Of a stretch of DNA of 48,552 nucleotides, positions 8,242 to 17,117 are shown piece by piece. Each line of letters opens with the position of its first letter. The stretch's first letter is position 1. The DNA lies in the NCBI GenBank assembly GCA_937925925.1, contig CALANA010000168.1, forward strand, positions 1 through 48,552, given 5' to 3'. Source of the stretch: an uncultured Chloroflexales bacterium (lineage in GTDB: Bacteria > Chloroflexota > Chloroflexia > Chloroflexales > Chloroflexaceae). Below the pieces are notes generated by a model. That model was not told the DNA's origin. It made no database searches and saw only the letters and a program-made list of their open reading frames with translations. Position numbers and translations under genes: made by a program.

Positions 8242-10653
8242 ATGAACATAGATCTGCAAACACTGTTAAAAGAAGAATATCCTGGTTTGCTGCGCTTTGC
8301 TGGTACACGTGGATTTGTGCTAGATGTGGAAACCAGTTTCTGGGCATTGTGGCAGGAGATCGAAGCTCTGGCCGGGCCGCAATTGACCAGTGTGCTGATG
8401 CACCGTGCTGGTACACAGGCTGGCATAGCTTTTGCCCATGCTTTTTTGAGCCAGATCCTTCCAGCGCAATCAACGATCCAGACTGATGCGGCGGATCGGA
8501 CGACAGATATAACCACTGTGCTGTCCGATCCGCCGGCCAGTAGGCATCAGATCCAGGAGTCGCTGTCCACGACATTACGTGCCTGTATTGCGGCGTATCA
8601 GGTGACTGGTGCCGGGCGGTTCGAGGTGGACAGCATCGACTGGGCGGCCCTTGATGATCGTCATCATGCGATTGCCAGCATCCGTATTCGAGCCTGGGAC
8701 ACGCTTGAAGTCTGGATGGTGCGTCAACACAGTCTGCCTGTAACCGGGCCGGTCTGTGTGTATACCAGTGGCGTTTTGTGTGGTCTCGTGACAACTATTA
8801 TTGGGCATCATGATCTCATCTGTGTGGAGCAGGCCTGTCAGTCGCAGGGGGCCGAGGCATGCCTGTTTGCAGTTATGCCAGTCGCGCAGGCTCGTGTTGC
8901 CGAGGGCGACCAGACGGGTGAGCCGGTGCCAGGCGCACCAGATGCGACCATGGTTGCATCTGAACAACATATCCTGGAAACACGTCTGAAGGAGCAGACA
9001 GCGGTTTTGCTCCGAGCCAACACCTTTTTGCAATCGCAGATCATTGAGCGGCGGCGTGTGGAAGAAGTCTTGCAAGAGACACAACGCATTCTCTCGACCT
9101 TGATGAGTAATCTACCCGGTATGGCCTATCGCTGCCACAACCAGGAAGATTGGATGATGGAGTTTGTCAGTGAGGGATGTCTGGATTTGACGGGGTATCA
9201 GCCCGCTGACCTGCTGTACAATAAGGTTGTGAGCTATGTGAGCCTGATCCATCCTGATGACCGTGCTAATGTCTTGAACAGCATTCGGGAGGCACTCGAT
9301 GCAGACCGTCCGTTCCGGTGTGTCTATCGGATTATCACCGCAACTGGCGTGGAGAAGTGGGTGTGGGAGCAAGGCCGTGGGGTGCTATCGCCCACGGGCA
9401 AGCGCATGATCGAAGGCTTTATTAGTGATAACACCGAACGCATGCAGGCCTATCATTTGCTCGAACAGCGTGTGACTGAACGGACACAGGAGCTGCGACG
9501 CCGACGTGAGGTGGCTGAAGGTCTGCGCGGTATTCTGACTGTTCTGAACTCGAATCGATCACTGGAAGAGATTCTGACCTATATCGTGGCGCAAGCCTGT
9601 CGATTGTTGGGCACCAACGCAGGGGCGATTTATCGGCTCGAACGTGATATGCTCACCATCCAGGCGTATCAGGGCTTGCCAGCGGCCTATGCTGAGGTCA
9701 AACTCCCCTTTGGTTGGGGGGCCACTGGTAAAGCCGTGGCGCAGCGTCAACCGGTAGCGATCTCCGACACGCAAATTTTTCTCACCACGCTGGATAATTC
9801 GGTGATCGTGCCCCATCATCGTCCGCTCATGGTGCAGGTGATGCAGCAGTTTCAGTCCCTCCTGGCAGTACCGCTGGTTATTAAGGAAGAAGTGTATGGC
9901 GGTATCACTATTTATCATACCGATAGGCATGAGTTTACGGCTGAGGAAATCGATCTGGCAGTCTCGTTCGCTGATCAAGCGGCCCTGGCGATCGAGAATG
10001 CGCGCTTGCGTGAGCAGACCGAGCGGGCCGCAGCCGCAGCGGAACGGAGCCGACTGGCACGCGATTTGCACGACGCCGTCACCCAGACACTCTTCTCGGC
10101 CAGCCTGATCGCCGAGGTCTTGCCCCGCCTGTGGGAGCGGAGTCCCGAAATGGGCCGCCAGCGGTTGGAGGAGTTGCGGCAGTTAACGCGCGGCGCACTG
10201 GCCGAGATGCGAACGCTGTTGCTGGAACTGCGGCCGGCGACATTGACGGAAGTAGGCTTGCCCGACTTGCTGCGGCAGTTGACCGAGGCCATTACTGGGC
10301 GAGCGCGGGTACCGGTGATACTATCCGTTGAGGGGCAGCGGTATCTACCACCCGATGTTCAGGTAGCCCTGTATCGTATTACGCAGGAAGCGTTGAACAA
10401 TGTTGCCAAACATGCCAGCGCCAGCCGGGCGGCTGTTATTCTGCGCTATCAACCGACAGGCGTCATGTTGCACATTAGCGATGATGGACGGGGATTTACC
10501 CTGGAACAGACCTTGCCGGACAGTCTCGGCCTGAGCATTATGCGTGAGCGGGCTGAGGCGATCGGGGCGCAATTGCGCATTGAGAGTGAACCGGCTGAAG
10601 GGACACAGGTGATGGTTGTCTGGACTGACCCGCATCAGGTGGAGGAGTTATGA
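8242..10653 (+). CDS. Sensor histidine kinase, V4R/XylR_N-like + PAS + GAF + NarL-type kinase
   Basis: 803 residues with no clear membrane segment, so probably cytosolic. In order: an N-terminal region (1-215) whose end VYTSGVLCGLVTTIIG and then QGAEACLFAV resembles the V4R/XylR_N small-ligand domain; a coiled linker; a PAS fold (about 281-400, GYQPADLLY and LIHPDDRANV); a GAF domain (about 430-590); a HisKA_3 dimerisation helix with the phospho-acceptor His610 in LARDLHDAVTQTLF; and an HATPase domain (about 690-800) with the N-box EALNNVAKHA and the G-box DDGRGF. This is the NarX/DegS/LiaS type. The stop overlaps the start of the response-regulator gene (ATGA), so the two form a pair. The ligand is unknown; V4R domains in other proteins bind small hydrophobic or tetrapyrrole-like molecules, so such a cue is possible but inferred. 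Confidence 0.92.
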   Translation: MNIDLQTLLKEEYPGLLRFAGTRGFVLDVETSFWALWQEIEALAGPQLTSVLMHRAGTQAGIAFAHAFLSQILPAQSTIQTDAADRTTDITTVLSDPPASRHQIQESLSTTLRACIAAYQVTGAGRFEVDSIDWAALDDRHHAIASIRIRAWDTLEVWMVRQHSLPVTGPVCVYTSGVLCGLVTTIIGHHDLICVEQACQSQGAEACLFAVMPVAQARVAEGDQTGEPVPGAPDATMVASEQHILETRLKEQTAVLLRANTFLQSQIIERRRVEEVLQETQRILSTLMSNLPGMAYRCHNQEDWMMEFVSEGCLDLTGYQPADLLYNKVVSYVSLIHPDDRANVLNSIREALDADRPFRCVYRIITATGVEKWVWEQGRGVLSPTGKRMIEGFISDNTERMQAYHLLEQRVTERTQELRRRREVAEGLRGILTVLNSNRSLEEILTYIVAQACRLLGTNAGAIYRLERDMLTIQAYQGLPAAYAEVKLPFGWGATGKAVAQRQPVAISDTQIFLTTLDNSVIVPHHRPLMVQVMQQFQSLLAVPLVIKEEVYGGITIYHTDRHEFTAEEIDLAVSFADQAALAIENARLREQTERAAAAAERSRLARDLHDAVTQTLFSASLIAEVLPRLWERSPEMGRQRLEELRQLTRGALAEMRTLLLELRPATLTEVGLPDLLRQLTEAITGRARVPVILSVEGQRYLPPDVQVALYRITQEALNNVAKHASASRAAVILRYQPTGVMLHISDDGRGFTLEQTLPDSLGLSIMRERAEAIGAQLRIESEPAEGTQVMVVWTDPHQVEEL

Positions 10654-11291
10654 CCAGAGCGACGCGAATTCGGGTAGCGATTGTTGATGATCATGCGGTG
10701 GTGCGCAGTGGCCTGGGTGCGTTTCTGCTGGCCTATGATGATCTGGAACTGGTGGGTGAGGCGGGCAATGGTATGGAAGCCGTGAGTCTGTGTGATCAGA
10801 TCCAACCCGATGTGTTGTTGATGGATCTGGTGATGCCTGAAATGGATGGCGCGACGGCTACGCAGATTATTCGGCAGCGCCATCCGCACATTCAGGTCAT
10901 TGCGCTGACCAGCTTCAAAGAAGAAACCCTGGTGCAACAGGCACTGGAAGCTGGGGCCATTAGCTATCTGCTCAAGAATGTTTCAGCCGATGAACTGGTT
11001 GAAGCTATACGCGCTGCACATGTCGGGCGGCCAACGCTGGCACCTGAAGCAACTCAGGCTTTGATCCATGCGGCAACGCATGCGCCTCTGCCGCACTATG
11101 ATTTGACGCCGCGTGAACTGGAGGTGCTGACCTTGATTGTCGAGGGGCTAAACAATACCGAAATTGCCAGACGCCTGGTCGTGAGTCGTTCCACGGTCAA
11201 ATTCCACGTGAGTAGCATTCTTTCCAAACTCGGTGTTGCCAGTCGCACCGAAGCAGTGGCATTGGCCGTGCAGCATCATCTGGTACCTTGA
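10650..11291 (+). CDS. Response regulator, NarL/FixJ (LuxR) family
   Basis: 213 residues. The receiver domain (1-120) has the acidic pocket in VAIVDDHAVVRSGL, the phospho-acceptor Asp59 in LLMDLVMPEMDG, the switch Thr/Ser in IALTSF and the Lys in SYLLKNVSADEL. The C-terminal LuxR-type helix-turn-helix (about 148-210) reads LTPRELEVLTLIVEGLNNTE, then RSTVKFHVSSILSKLGV. ATG 10650 overlaps the kinase stop by four bases (ATGA), so translation is coupled and the kinase at 8242-10653 is the cognate partner. Target genes are unknown; autoregulation or control of the adjacent surface-polysaccharide block is a possibility only. Confidence 0.96.
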   Translation: MTRATRIRVAIVDDHAVVRSGLGAFLLAYDDLELVGEAGNGMEAVSLCDQIQPDVLLMDLVMPEMDGATATQIIRQRHPHIQVIALTSFKEETLVQQALEAGAISYLLKNVSADELVEAIRAAHVGRPTLAPEATQALIHAATHAPLPHYDLTPRELEVLTLIVEGLNNTEIARRLVVSRSTVKFHVSSILSKLGVASRTEAVALAVQHHLVP

Positions 11292-11352
11292 TGAAGCGTT
11301 GAAGCGTTCAAGCGATCTGAGCGGTGCAACACTCGAACGGTTGAATGCTTGA
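11288..11352. repeat. GCGTTCAA-type octamer array (degenerate)
   Basis: Directly after the response-regulator stop the sequence cycles through GAAGCGTT, GAAGCGTTCAAGCG and diverged CGGTTGAATGC units. It is a short, decayed member of the 8-bp GCG-anchored repeat type described at 15352, 15520, 24219, 30161 and 42809. Confidence 0.5.
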
Positions 11353-11388
11353 CCGTGTTTCTGCTATAGCAGTTCTATTATACTTGTA

Positions 11389-11445
11389 AACCGGGAGTCC
11401 CGGCTTGAGCCGGGACGGAGCGCTAGCGTCAAGTCGGGACTCCAA
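11389..11445. repeat. Dispersed palindromic repeat (family G), copy 1; possible terminator
   Basis: The core is a perfect 9-bp stem GTCCCGGCT-tg-AGCCGGGAC (11397-11416). The block starting GTAAACCGGGAGTCCCGGCT matches, in inverted orientation, the block at 19947-20008. It lies between the convergent response-regulator and ABC-permease genes and could end transcription from either side, but its dispersal argues for a repeat element. Confidence 0.65.
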
Positions 11446-11474
11446 TACTTCACAACTGCTGCAGGAGCGCTCTA

Positions 11475-13370
11475 TCAAATCTCCTCACCAAACTGGCCGC
11501 TGTGGCGTTGGAAAAACCAGTAGCCTACGGCTAATACCAGCAGTGCTGTCACCAGCACGCGGGCGACGCTGTCCAGGGCGGGCAGGCCAGGCGTAGGAAT
11601 CTGCCCCACGCTCACCGGGTTGCCATACAAGATCTCGCGGTAGAACTCGATCAGCGAAGCCATGGGGTTAAGCCAGCGAATGAGGCGCACGACCGGCTCG
11701 CTGAGGTTGACAAAGTTCAGCGAATAGAAGACCGGTGTCAGAAAAAACCAGAACTGCATAAGAATGCCAATGAGATGCACCGTGTCACGGAAAAAAACGG
11801 CCACCGTACTCAGAAACAATGCCATCCCCGCCAGGAACAACGTTTGAATAAATAACAGCACCGGCAAATACGTCATTGTCCACGAGAAGTTGAGCCGCCC
11901 CTCCAGCGGCGCATACACCATCTGCACCACAACCATAACCAGGAGCATCATCGGCAGCGAGAGCAGGTAGTTAACCATGCTCGAAAAGACACACACCAGT
12001 GGCAAGACTTCACGCGGAAAGAACACCTTCTTGATCAGATTGGCATTGTCGATCACACTGCGCGTGCCGCCAGTCACCGCCTCAGAGCAGTAGTTCCAGG
12101 GCAATAAACCCACAATCAGAAACACCGCAAACATGGCAATCGACGATTGGAACAGGGTGCTAAAGACAAACCAGAACACCAGCATCAGCATCAGCGGTGC
12201 CAGTTGCGTCCACAGATAGCCGAGCGCACTGCCTTTGTAGCGCACACGTAAGTCGCGTAGCACCAGATTGCGGATTAACTCGCGGTAGGCCCACAGATCT
12301 TGCAGCTTGGGCATGACTCCGGCTGAGCGATCCACTGCTACACTGATGCCGCCAGCGGTTAAACCCGCCAGTGTTGCCAGCATGAGCGACAGGCCAATCT
12401 GCCGGGGCACTGGCTGCAACGGCAGTTCGGCGGTGATCCGTTGCACCGTGCCCGGTGCATCAGGGGTGAAGGTCATACCTTGCACCTGATGCATATAGCG
12501 TAACGCCTGGTCAATCGCCTGACGACGCGCAACCGCCTGATTTCGGAACGTCAATTCCTGCTGAATCAGATCATTCAGCGCCGCACAGTCGCGCAATGCC
12601 GCCTCACGCACGGCCGTCGCGGCGCTCGTGGCCGTGCCACACCAGGCATCGAGCGTTGCGTTGCGTGTATTAATCTCTACAGTCCACAGATCATAGCGTG
12701 ACTCAAGCGCTCGGGTCAGATCATTCTGTTCCTCTGCCGGTAAAAGCTCCACCTGAAACCGCTCAGAGACTGGCTGGAGGTCACGACTCAATGGGAAGGC
12801 ATGCTGCGCAATGATTGTGCGCAGATAGATTTGAAAGGGAGTGAGCGGGGCTTCGCCATCAAGCGCGGCCATGAGTTCCCAGCCAAGCAGGTTGCGCAAG
12901 ACCTCGCGCCCACCAGCAGCGCGAATCTGCCGGGTCAACTCTGCGGCACCGAGATTCGCCAGCAGTTGTGCTTCAGCCGCGGTTTGCGCCACACCGCGCA
13001 CCTGCACGATACCAGGTTCAGGCGAGACGTACTCGATGCGGAAGTCGGGTGACCCAAAGCGTAACTCCCGCTGCGCCAGGAAACGTTGCCGTAACGCCTC
13101 AGTCGCATCGCGGGCCGCAACGTCAAAGCCCGTTACCCCAGGAGCTACCTCGGCATAGATGCCACCATAGAGCGCAACATCAAAGCGCGTCTCAGCCAGG
13201 GTCTGATAGATAATCGGCTGTGACATGACCCGTGGTGCAGTTATCGCCAGCACGCCCAGAACGCACAGGACGATCCATAACCACTGATAGAGCCGTAGCC
13301 CGGCATGTTGCCGGCCGAGCGCTCCCATCCAGCGGTAGGCCTGATTTGAAAAGGTTAGACTACGGGCCAT
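11475..13370 (-). CDS. ABC-2 polysaccharide-export permease with N-terminal Wzz-like domain
   Basis: 631 residues. An N-terminal membrane segment (about 27-47, WLWIVLCVLGVLAI) is followed by a roughly 270-residue extracytoplasmic part with helical, Arg/Gln-rich heptads and a second membrane segment near 325. This layout is that of Wzz/KpsE chain-length (co-polymerase) domains. Residues about 360-625 are a classic ABC-2 permease of the KpsM/RfbD/TagG type: ELIRNLVLRDLRVRYKGSAL, then six membrane segments and the TPVFYSL-type loop. The role inferred is export of a capsule, O-antigen or similar glycan. The start lies inside the end of the upstream deacetylase gene (16-base overlap) with GAGG seven bases before ATG, so expression is coupled. 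No ATPase subunit (KpsT/RfbE-like) is adjacent in this window. I infer the Wzz likeness from topology, so that part is less certain. Confidence 0.85.
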   Translation of the reverse strand: MARSLTFSNQAYRWMGALGRQHAGLRLYQWLWIVLCVLGVLAITAPRVMSQPIIYQTLAETRFDVALYGGIYAEVAPGVTGFDVAARDATEALRQRFLAQRELRFGSPDFRIEYVSPEPGIVQVRGVAQTAAEAQLLANLGAAELTRQIRAAGGREVLRNLLGWELMAALDGEAPLTPFQIYLRTIIAQHAFPLSRDLQPVSERFQVELLPAEEQNDLTRALESRYDLWTVEINTRNATLDAWCGTATSAATAVREAALRDCAALNDLIQQELTFRNQAVARRQAIDQALRYMHQVQGMTFTPDAPGTVQRITAELPLQPVPRQIGLSLMLATLAGLTAGGISVAVDRSAGVMPKLQDLWAYRELIRNLVLRDLRVRYKGSALGYLWTQLAPLMLMLVFWFVFSTLFQSSIAMFAVFLIVGLLPWNYCSEAVTGGTRSVIDNANLIKKVFFPREVLPLVCVFSSMVNYLLSLPMMLLVMVVVQMVYAPLEGRLNFSWTMTYLPVLLFIQTLFLAGMALFLSTVAVFFRDTVHLIGILMQFWFFLTPVFYSLNFVNLSEPVVRLIRWLNPMASLIEFYREILYGNPVSVGQIPTPGLPALDSVARVLVTALLVLAVGYWFFQRHSGQFGEEI

Positions 13371-15211
13371 ATTTGCACCTCAATTGCCTGTCCAGATGGA
13401 ATAGTCAGCGAACATACCGCGCCAGCACAGTCCACAGGCTGCGGGGTCACGGCGTCGGCGGTCTGCACGATAGCGTGTGCGACATCAAAAGGCAACTGCA
13501 ACGTCACGCCTGATAATGTATGCGCATTGTTATTACTAATCATCAGAACGATTCCTCCATCTGATTCCTCACGTGTCACCCTGAGCGTCACCTGAGAAAG
13601 TGCATACTGCCAGTCGGTGATCTCACGCAGAGGTGCGATCCATAGCCCAGGTTGGGCAGTCGCATACGTCACCACGCGCCGCCAGGCAGCCTGCTGTTCG
13701 TCTGTGACGACCTCCTCGGTGTGTGCCCACAGATCGATCATTCCACCGACTTCCAGCGTGCGGTCGATCTGTACCAGCGCCCGTTCGGCGCTTTCGGGGG
13801 TGAGATAAAAATCGGGACAGGCCAGGATGCGTGGATGTCCAGGTAGTGGACGGCAACGCGGCGTCACTGCCAGACCATCGGCGTCGCGGGGAAACAGGTT
13901 ATATTGCGACTGGTGGCTCATGCGCGTGACCGACGTAATGCCGGCCTCCTGCAAAACATGCCAGTTAGCATCGCTCATACCACCACTGCCACTCCAGGGA
14001 AATGCCAGCGAGCGCATGGGCGGCACCCCCTGCACGGCAGCCACCTCATTCCAGGCCGCAATGTCATCGCGCCAATCGTGTGGCATCACAAAACCACCGT
14101 AGAAGTGGCTAAAGGTATGGCTCTGAATATCCTGTTGTTCCCGCTGCAAGATCGGGATGAGATCGCCAAAATACCAGGCCGGGTGGCTCTGCACCGTGCC
14201 ATAGGGATCAAACGCAAACCAGGGCGTCATCTGCCAGTGATCGGCAGACCAGTGATTCTGGCGGTTGGCCCAGGCATAGGTAGGATTGCCCATAAATTGA
14301 CGGCGGGCGGTGTTGCCCATCAAGAAATTATACCCTGTGGCATAATAGGTGGCACGAATGCCATATGGACGAAAGATATTCAGCGTGGTGGTGATGCCCT
14401 CACGCATACGTATGCCCCGCAGTTCTGGATCGTCGTCGGCATAGGGATCGCCCACCGAGCGTGAGTGAATCAAGCCACCCATCGCCGTCTCCCAATCGAA
14501 CGAGAACGAGAGTGCAGCGCGGTAGCCATACGGCCAGGGTGCCAGCGTTACCTCCGGTTGTGCCGCAGACTGGCCGGTCATTGATGACCTGTCCAGGGGC
14601 TTGCCTGCCTGTCGCAAGCGCATAGCGTCCAGATATACCCGATCATCAGCTGCGGGATGGATGCGCACTAGCAGCGAAGCCGCGCCAGCCGGTGCCCGAA
14701 ACGCAGCGTTGATCGGTGACCAGCCATCCGGTGGGGCATCGGGTTGCCATAGCACGACCGGTTGCCAGTCGCTGTAATCTTCGGCCAGCAGTTGCGCCTG
14801 GGCATCGTGCCAGTGAAAGCTCAAACGCAAGCGTGTAGGGGCACCTTTGTCGGAGTCGGTTAAAGCCATGCCGGTGAAACAATAGCTATGTCCAGGTTGT
14901 ACTGGTATCGCTGGAGTCTGCACATAATTGGCAATCCCGATCAGTTGTAATGCACGCCCATCTTCCAGCACAAACCCCTCACCGTCAATAGCTGGCCCAC
15001 GCAACTCAACTCCGCCTGCCGCCCGGCTCCAACCTGCGGGCATACCCGCTTGCGCACCAGGCTGCAGGGCTGCATTCGGTAAGATATTTTCCGCCAGCAG
15101 GGGGACATAAGCGCAGCGGTCAATCCGCCGTTGCGTGTAGAATATCACCGCCAAAAATCCTGGCACAACACAGACGCTGATTACAACCACCAGGAACCAT
15201 CGTGAACGCAT
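13355..15211 (-). CDS. Membrane-anchored polysaccharide deacetylase-like protein
   Basis: 618 residues. One N-terminal membrane segment (WFLVVVISVCVVPGFLAVIF) anchors an extracytoplasmic protein. Residues about 45-200 look like a carbohydrate-binding beta-sandwich (YCFTGMAL, LRLSFHWHDAQ). Residues about 225-500 carry NodB-homology features: ALSFSFDWE (the metal-site Asp strand), the conserved turn GIRATYYATG, and QSHTFSHFYGG, which fits the HSxxH-like metal motif. The C-terminus (about 535-618) is another beta-rich module. It probably trims N- or O-acetyl groups from a surface glycan handled by the neighbouring permease and glycosyltransferase. It is translationally coupled to the permease gene. 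Metal binding is likely from HTFSH, but catalytic competence is not proven. Confidence 0.82.
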   Translation of the reverse strand: MRSRWFLVVVISVCVVPGFLAVIFYTQRRIDRCAYVPLLAENILPNAALQPGAQAGMPAGWSRAAGGVELRGPAIDGEGFVLEDGRALQLIGIANYVQTPAIPVQPGHSYCFTGMALTDSDKGAPTRLRLSFHWHDAQAQLLAEDYSDWQPVVLWQPDAPPDGWSPINAAFRAPAGAASLLVRIHPAADDRVYLDAMRLRQAGKPLDRSSMTGQSAAQPEVTLAPWPYGYRAALSFSFDWETAMGGLIHSRSVGDPYADDDPELRGIRMREGITTTLNIFRPYGIRATYYATGYNFLMGNTARRQFMGNPTYAWANRQNHWSADHWQMTPWFAFDPYGTVQSHPAWYFGDLIPILQREQQDIQSHTFSHFYGGFVMPHDWRDDIAAWNEVAAVQGVPPMRSLAFPWSGSGGMSDANWHVLQEAGITSVTRMSHQSQYNLFPRDADGLAVTPRCRPLPGHPRILACPDFYLTPESAERALVQIDRTLEVGGMIDLWAHTEEVVTDEQQAAWRRVVTYATAQPGLWIAPLREITDWQYALSQVTLRVTREESDGGIVLMISNNNAHTLSGVTLQLPFDVAHAIVQTADAVTPQPVDCAGAVCSLTIPSGQAIEVQIWPVV

Positions 15212-15351
15212 GCTGTTGTTACTCTCTCCTCCTCAAACACCAGGAGTATAGCACTGATCGCTGTGACCGGGCCAACCAGTGCTACCCTGCTCAACAGCAG
15301 GCCATTCTAGCACAAAAGGTGGTAGACACAAAATGCTGACCCGACGACGGC

Positions 15352-15463
15352 GCGAGGACGCGAGAACGCGAGGACGCGAGGACGCGAGGATGCGACGGCG
15401 CGAGGACGCGAGGAGGTGAGGATGCGACGATGCGACGATGCGACGACGCGAGGAGGCGACACG
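15352..15463. repeat. Octamer array, 14 units of GCGAGGAC type
   Basis: From 15352 the sequence falls into 14 consecutive 8-base units, nearly all beginning GCGA: GCGAGGAC, GCGAGAAC, GCGAGGAT, GCGACGGC, GCGAGGAG, GCGACGAT and so on. Only one unit departs at the second base (GTGAGGAT). The register is kept while the last five bases vary, so the GCG anchor seems to be what is conserved. It lies between the divergent-looking borders of the deacetylase and GT2 genes, both minus strand. Confidence 0.9.
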
Positions 15464-15580
15464 GCAGGTAGCGCGTCCCTCCGCGACGCGGGCTGCGGTC
15501 GGTTGGGATGTGGTAGAAAGCGGTCTGAGCGGTCTGAGCGGTTTGAACGCTTGAGCGCTTGAACGATTGAACGCTTCGCA
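15464..15580. repeat. Repeat family H copy and GCGGTCTGA/CGCTTGAA array
   Basis: Bases 15468-15512 (GGTAGCGCGTCCCTCCGCGA, then GCGGTCGGTTGGGATGTGG) are a diverged copy of the block seen twice at 30225-30270 and 30323-30367. They are followed at 15519-15579 by units of 8-9 bases (AGCGGTCTG twice, AGCGGTTTG, AACGCTTG, AGCGCTTG, AACGATTG, AACGCTTC). As at 30161, a GCG octamer array sits right beside the family H block. Confidence 0.75.
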
Positions 15581-15586
15581 GCCGGC

Positions 15587-16483
15587 CTACATTCCTGTGC
15601 GTTCCGTGCTTTCCACATGGCGCATTCTGCGGGCAACAGTGTACCAACCTGCCACATAGCCCAGTGCAGTCACGTAGCTGGTCAGTGCTTTGAGAGGCTT
15701 GCAGCCGGGTTGCCAGGTAGGAGCAGCAAACGAGTAGGGCAAAAAGGTATTCGGTAGCAGCAGTAACGTGCGTAACAGCACATAGCCTGCCGCGTGCAGC
15801 GGGGTGTGCAGCCAGCGCCCCCGCGCCCGTGTCGGATCGGCCCAGACCTCCTGGGCATGACCCATACCATACAAGAAGTGTTTGTGCAGCAGCGACTGCA
15901 GGTTGTTGGGCGCAGGGTGATAGACCCAGGTTTGCCCCACCAGCAACAGGCGATAACCCTGCCGCCGTACGCGCACGAAGAACTCAGTATCTACACCGCG
16001 TATGAGCGTCTCGTTGAAGCCGCCGACCTGTGTAAATACGGCGCGGCGCATGGCACAGCACGTTGTCGTGATGTCACAGTAGAACGACGGCGGATCAGGG
16101 TTCGTCTCCTGAGTAGTGGCGACAACAGGATGCACGATACGGGGCACCTCGCGGGCAACGTACCGCTGCCAGGCTGAGGCGTCCGGTGGCAAAATGCGGG
16201 CCGCGCCCGTGACGCCCACGGTCGGGTCTGCCAACAAGGGTGCGACCAGTTGCGCCACCAGTTGTGTGTTACCCGGCACTGCATCGTCGTCCATAAACAG
16301 CAGCAGATCGGCCGTGGTATGTGCGACACCCAGGTTCCGGGCACGGCCATTGGGGGCCACGCCCACCACCACCTCCACTATCTGTGGCTGCAGCGTCTGG
16401 CGCGCAATGCTGGTAAGCAATGTCTTCCCCGCTCCCGTGAGCGAGGGAATGATCAACGCTATCTCTGGGATGGTGTTCGTCAT
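15587..16483 (-). CDS. Glycosyltransferase family 2
   Basis: 298 residues from ATG 16483 (MTNTIPEIALIIPS), which has AAAGGT nine bases upstream; an in-frame ATG at 16501 would put that ribosome site inside the gene. GT-A features: ALIIPSLTG first strand, ARNLGVAHTTADLLLFMDDDAVPG with the DDD metal-binding cluster, the acceptor strand CCAMRRAVFTQVGGFNETL, and GVDTEFFVRVRRQGYRL in place of the ED/QxxRW region. C-terminal hydrophobic stretches near 230-280 suggest membrane association. Its position beside the deacetylase and exporter genes points to synthesis of a surface glycan; the sugar is unknown. A gap of 375 bases of repeats separates it from the deacetylase gene, so it may be a separate transcript. 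Confidence 0.9.
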   Translation of the reverse strand: MTNTIPEIALIIPSLTGAGKTLLTSIARQTLQPQIVEVVVGVAPNGRARNLGVAHTTADLLLFMDDDAVPGNTQLVAQLVAPLLADPTVGVTGAARILPPDASAWQRYVAREVPRIVHPVVATTQETNPDPPSFYCDITTTCCAMRRAVFTQVGGFNETLIRGVDTEFFVRVRRQGYRLLLVGQTWVYHPAPNNLQSLLHKHFLYGMGHAQEVWADPTRARGRWLHTPLHAAGYVLLRTLLLLPNTFLPYSFAAPTWQPGCKPLKALTSYVTALGYVAGWYTVARRMRHVESTERTGM

Positions 16484-16506
16484 CGGTATTGTACCTTTCA
16501 TTGTGG

Positions 16507-16660
16507 TTATACCAAGGTGGCTTTGACCTTCTATATCCTGTGGTTCGTCTTCCGCTCGCTCCTACGCTAACGTGCCTACCCCTGGCACGAGATGGCGCGG
16601 GGCGCGGAGGGGCGTTGCATACAACGCCCCTCCGCCGCCCCCTGCGGGGGCTTACAAGAT
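16507..16660. repeat. Dispersed repeat family F, inverted copy
   Basis: ATACCAAGGTGGCTTTGACC at 16509 and the following 60 bases are the reverse complement, at roughly three-quarters identity by eye, of 725-791. The segment GGCGTTGCATACAACGCC (16611-16628) matches the palindrome at 675-690. It occupies most of the gap between the GT2 gene and the transposase remnants. Confidence 0.7.
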
Positions 16661-16759
16661 TCCGCTGGTTTCTTACACAGGTAGGTTTTTTGATGCTGCG
16701 CCACGATTTTCTGCTCTGCTGTAAAGTGTTTTGAAACATACCAACAGGGGCGAAAATCA

Positions 16760-17117
16760 ATGGCACAACAAGAGAAATTATCGCGATGGATCAGCACCGT
16801 GTCAACGCAGATGCCGCACCTGAGTACCCCCAGGCGCGGGTGTTGGCACTGTACAGCTTTGGGGTGGTCATTGTGCAGTCGTGTGGGCAGACCTCCGTGG
16901 TAGTCGTGGTAGGGATGCTGCTGCATCAGCCGGAAACCATGCTCCGACAGCGTCTGCGCGAGTTCTATCAGGACGCTGCTGACAAACGGGGCGCGAATCG
17001 CCAGGCCGTGGTGGTGACGACGTGCTTCGCGCCCTTGTTGCAGTCGGTGTTGACCTGGTGGACACCGGATGAGCGCCGCCTGGGGGTGGCGATGGACGCC
17101 ATGTTCATGGGTTCCCC
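16760..17117 (+). pseudogene. DDE transposase, N-terminal fragment, frameshifted
   Basis: ATG 16760 opens MAQQEKLSRWISTVSTQMPH and then loses frame at a run of five C (16829-16833). Adding one C restores QARVLALYSFGVVIVQSCGQ, then MLRQRLREFYQDAADKRG, VVTTCFAPLLQSVLTWW and RRLGVAMDAMFM. The last motif fits the strand holding the first catalytic Asp of a DDE transposase, and the homology ends there at about 17117. The insertion sequence family is not certain (IS4-like group). The reading frame is broken and about two thirds of the protein is missing, so it is not functional. Confidence 0.8.

Noticed and set aside
7886-8794. 302-codon minus frame
   Set aside because: It spans the border of two well-supported plus-strand genes and is their shadow.
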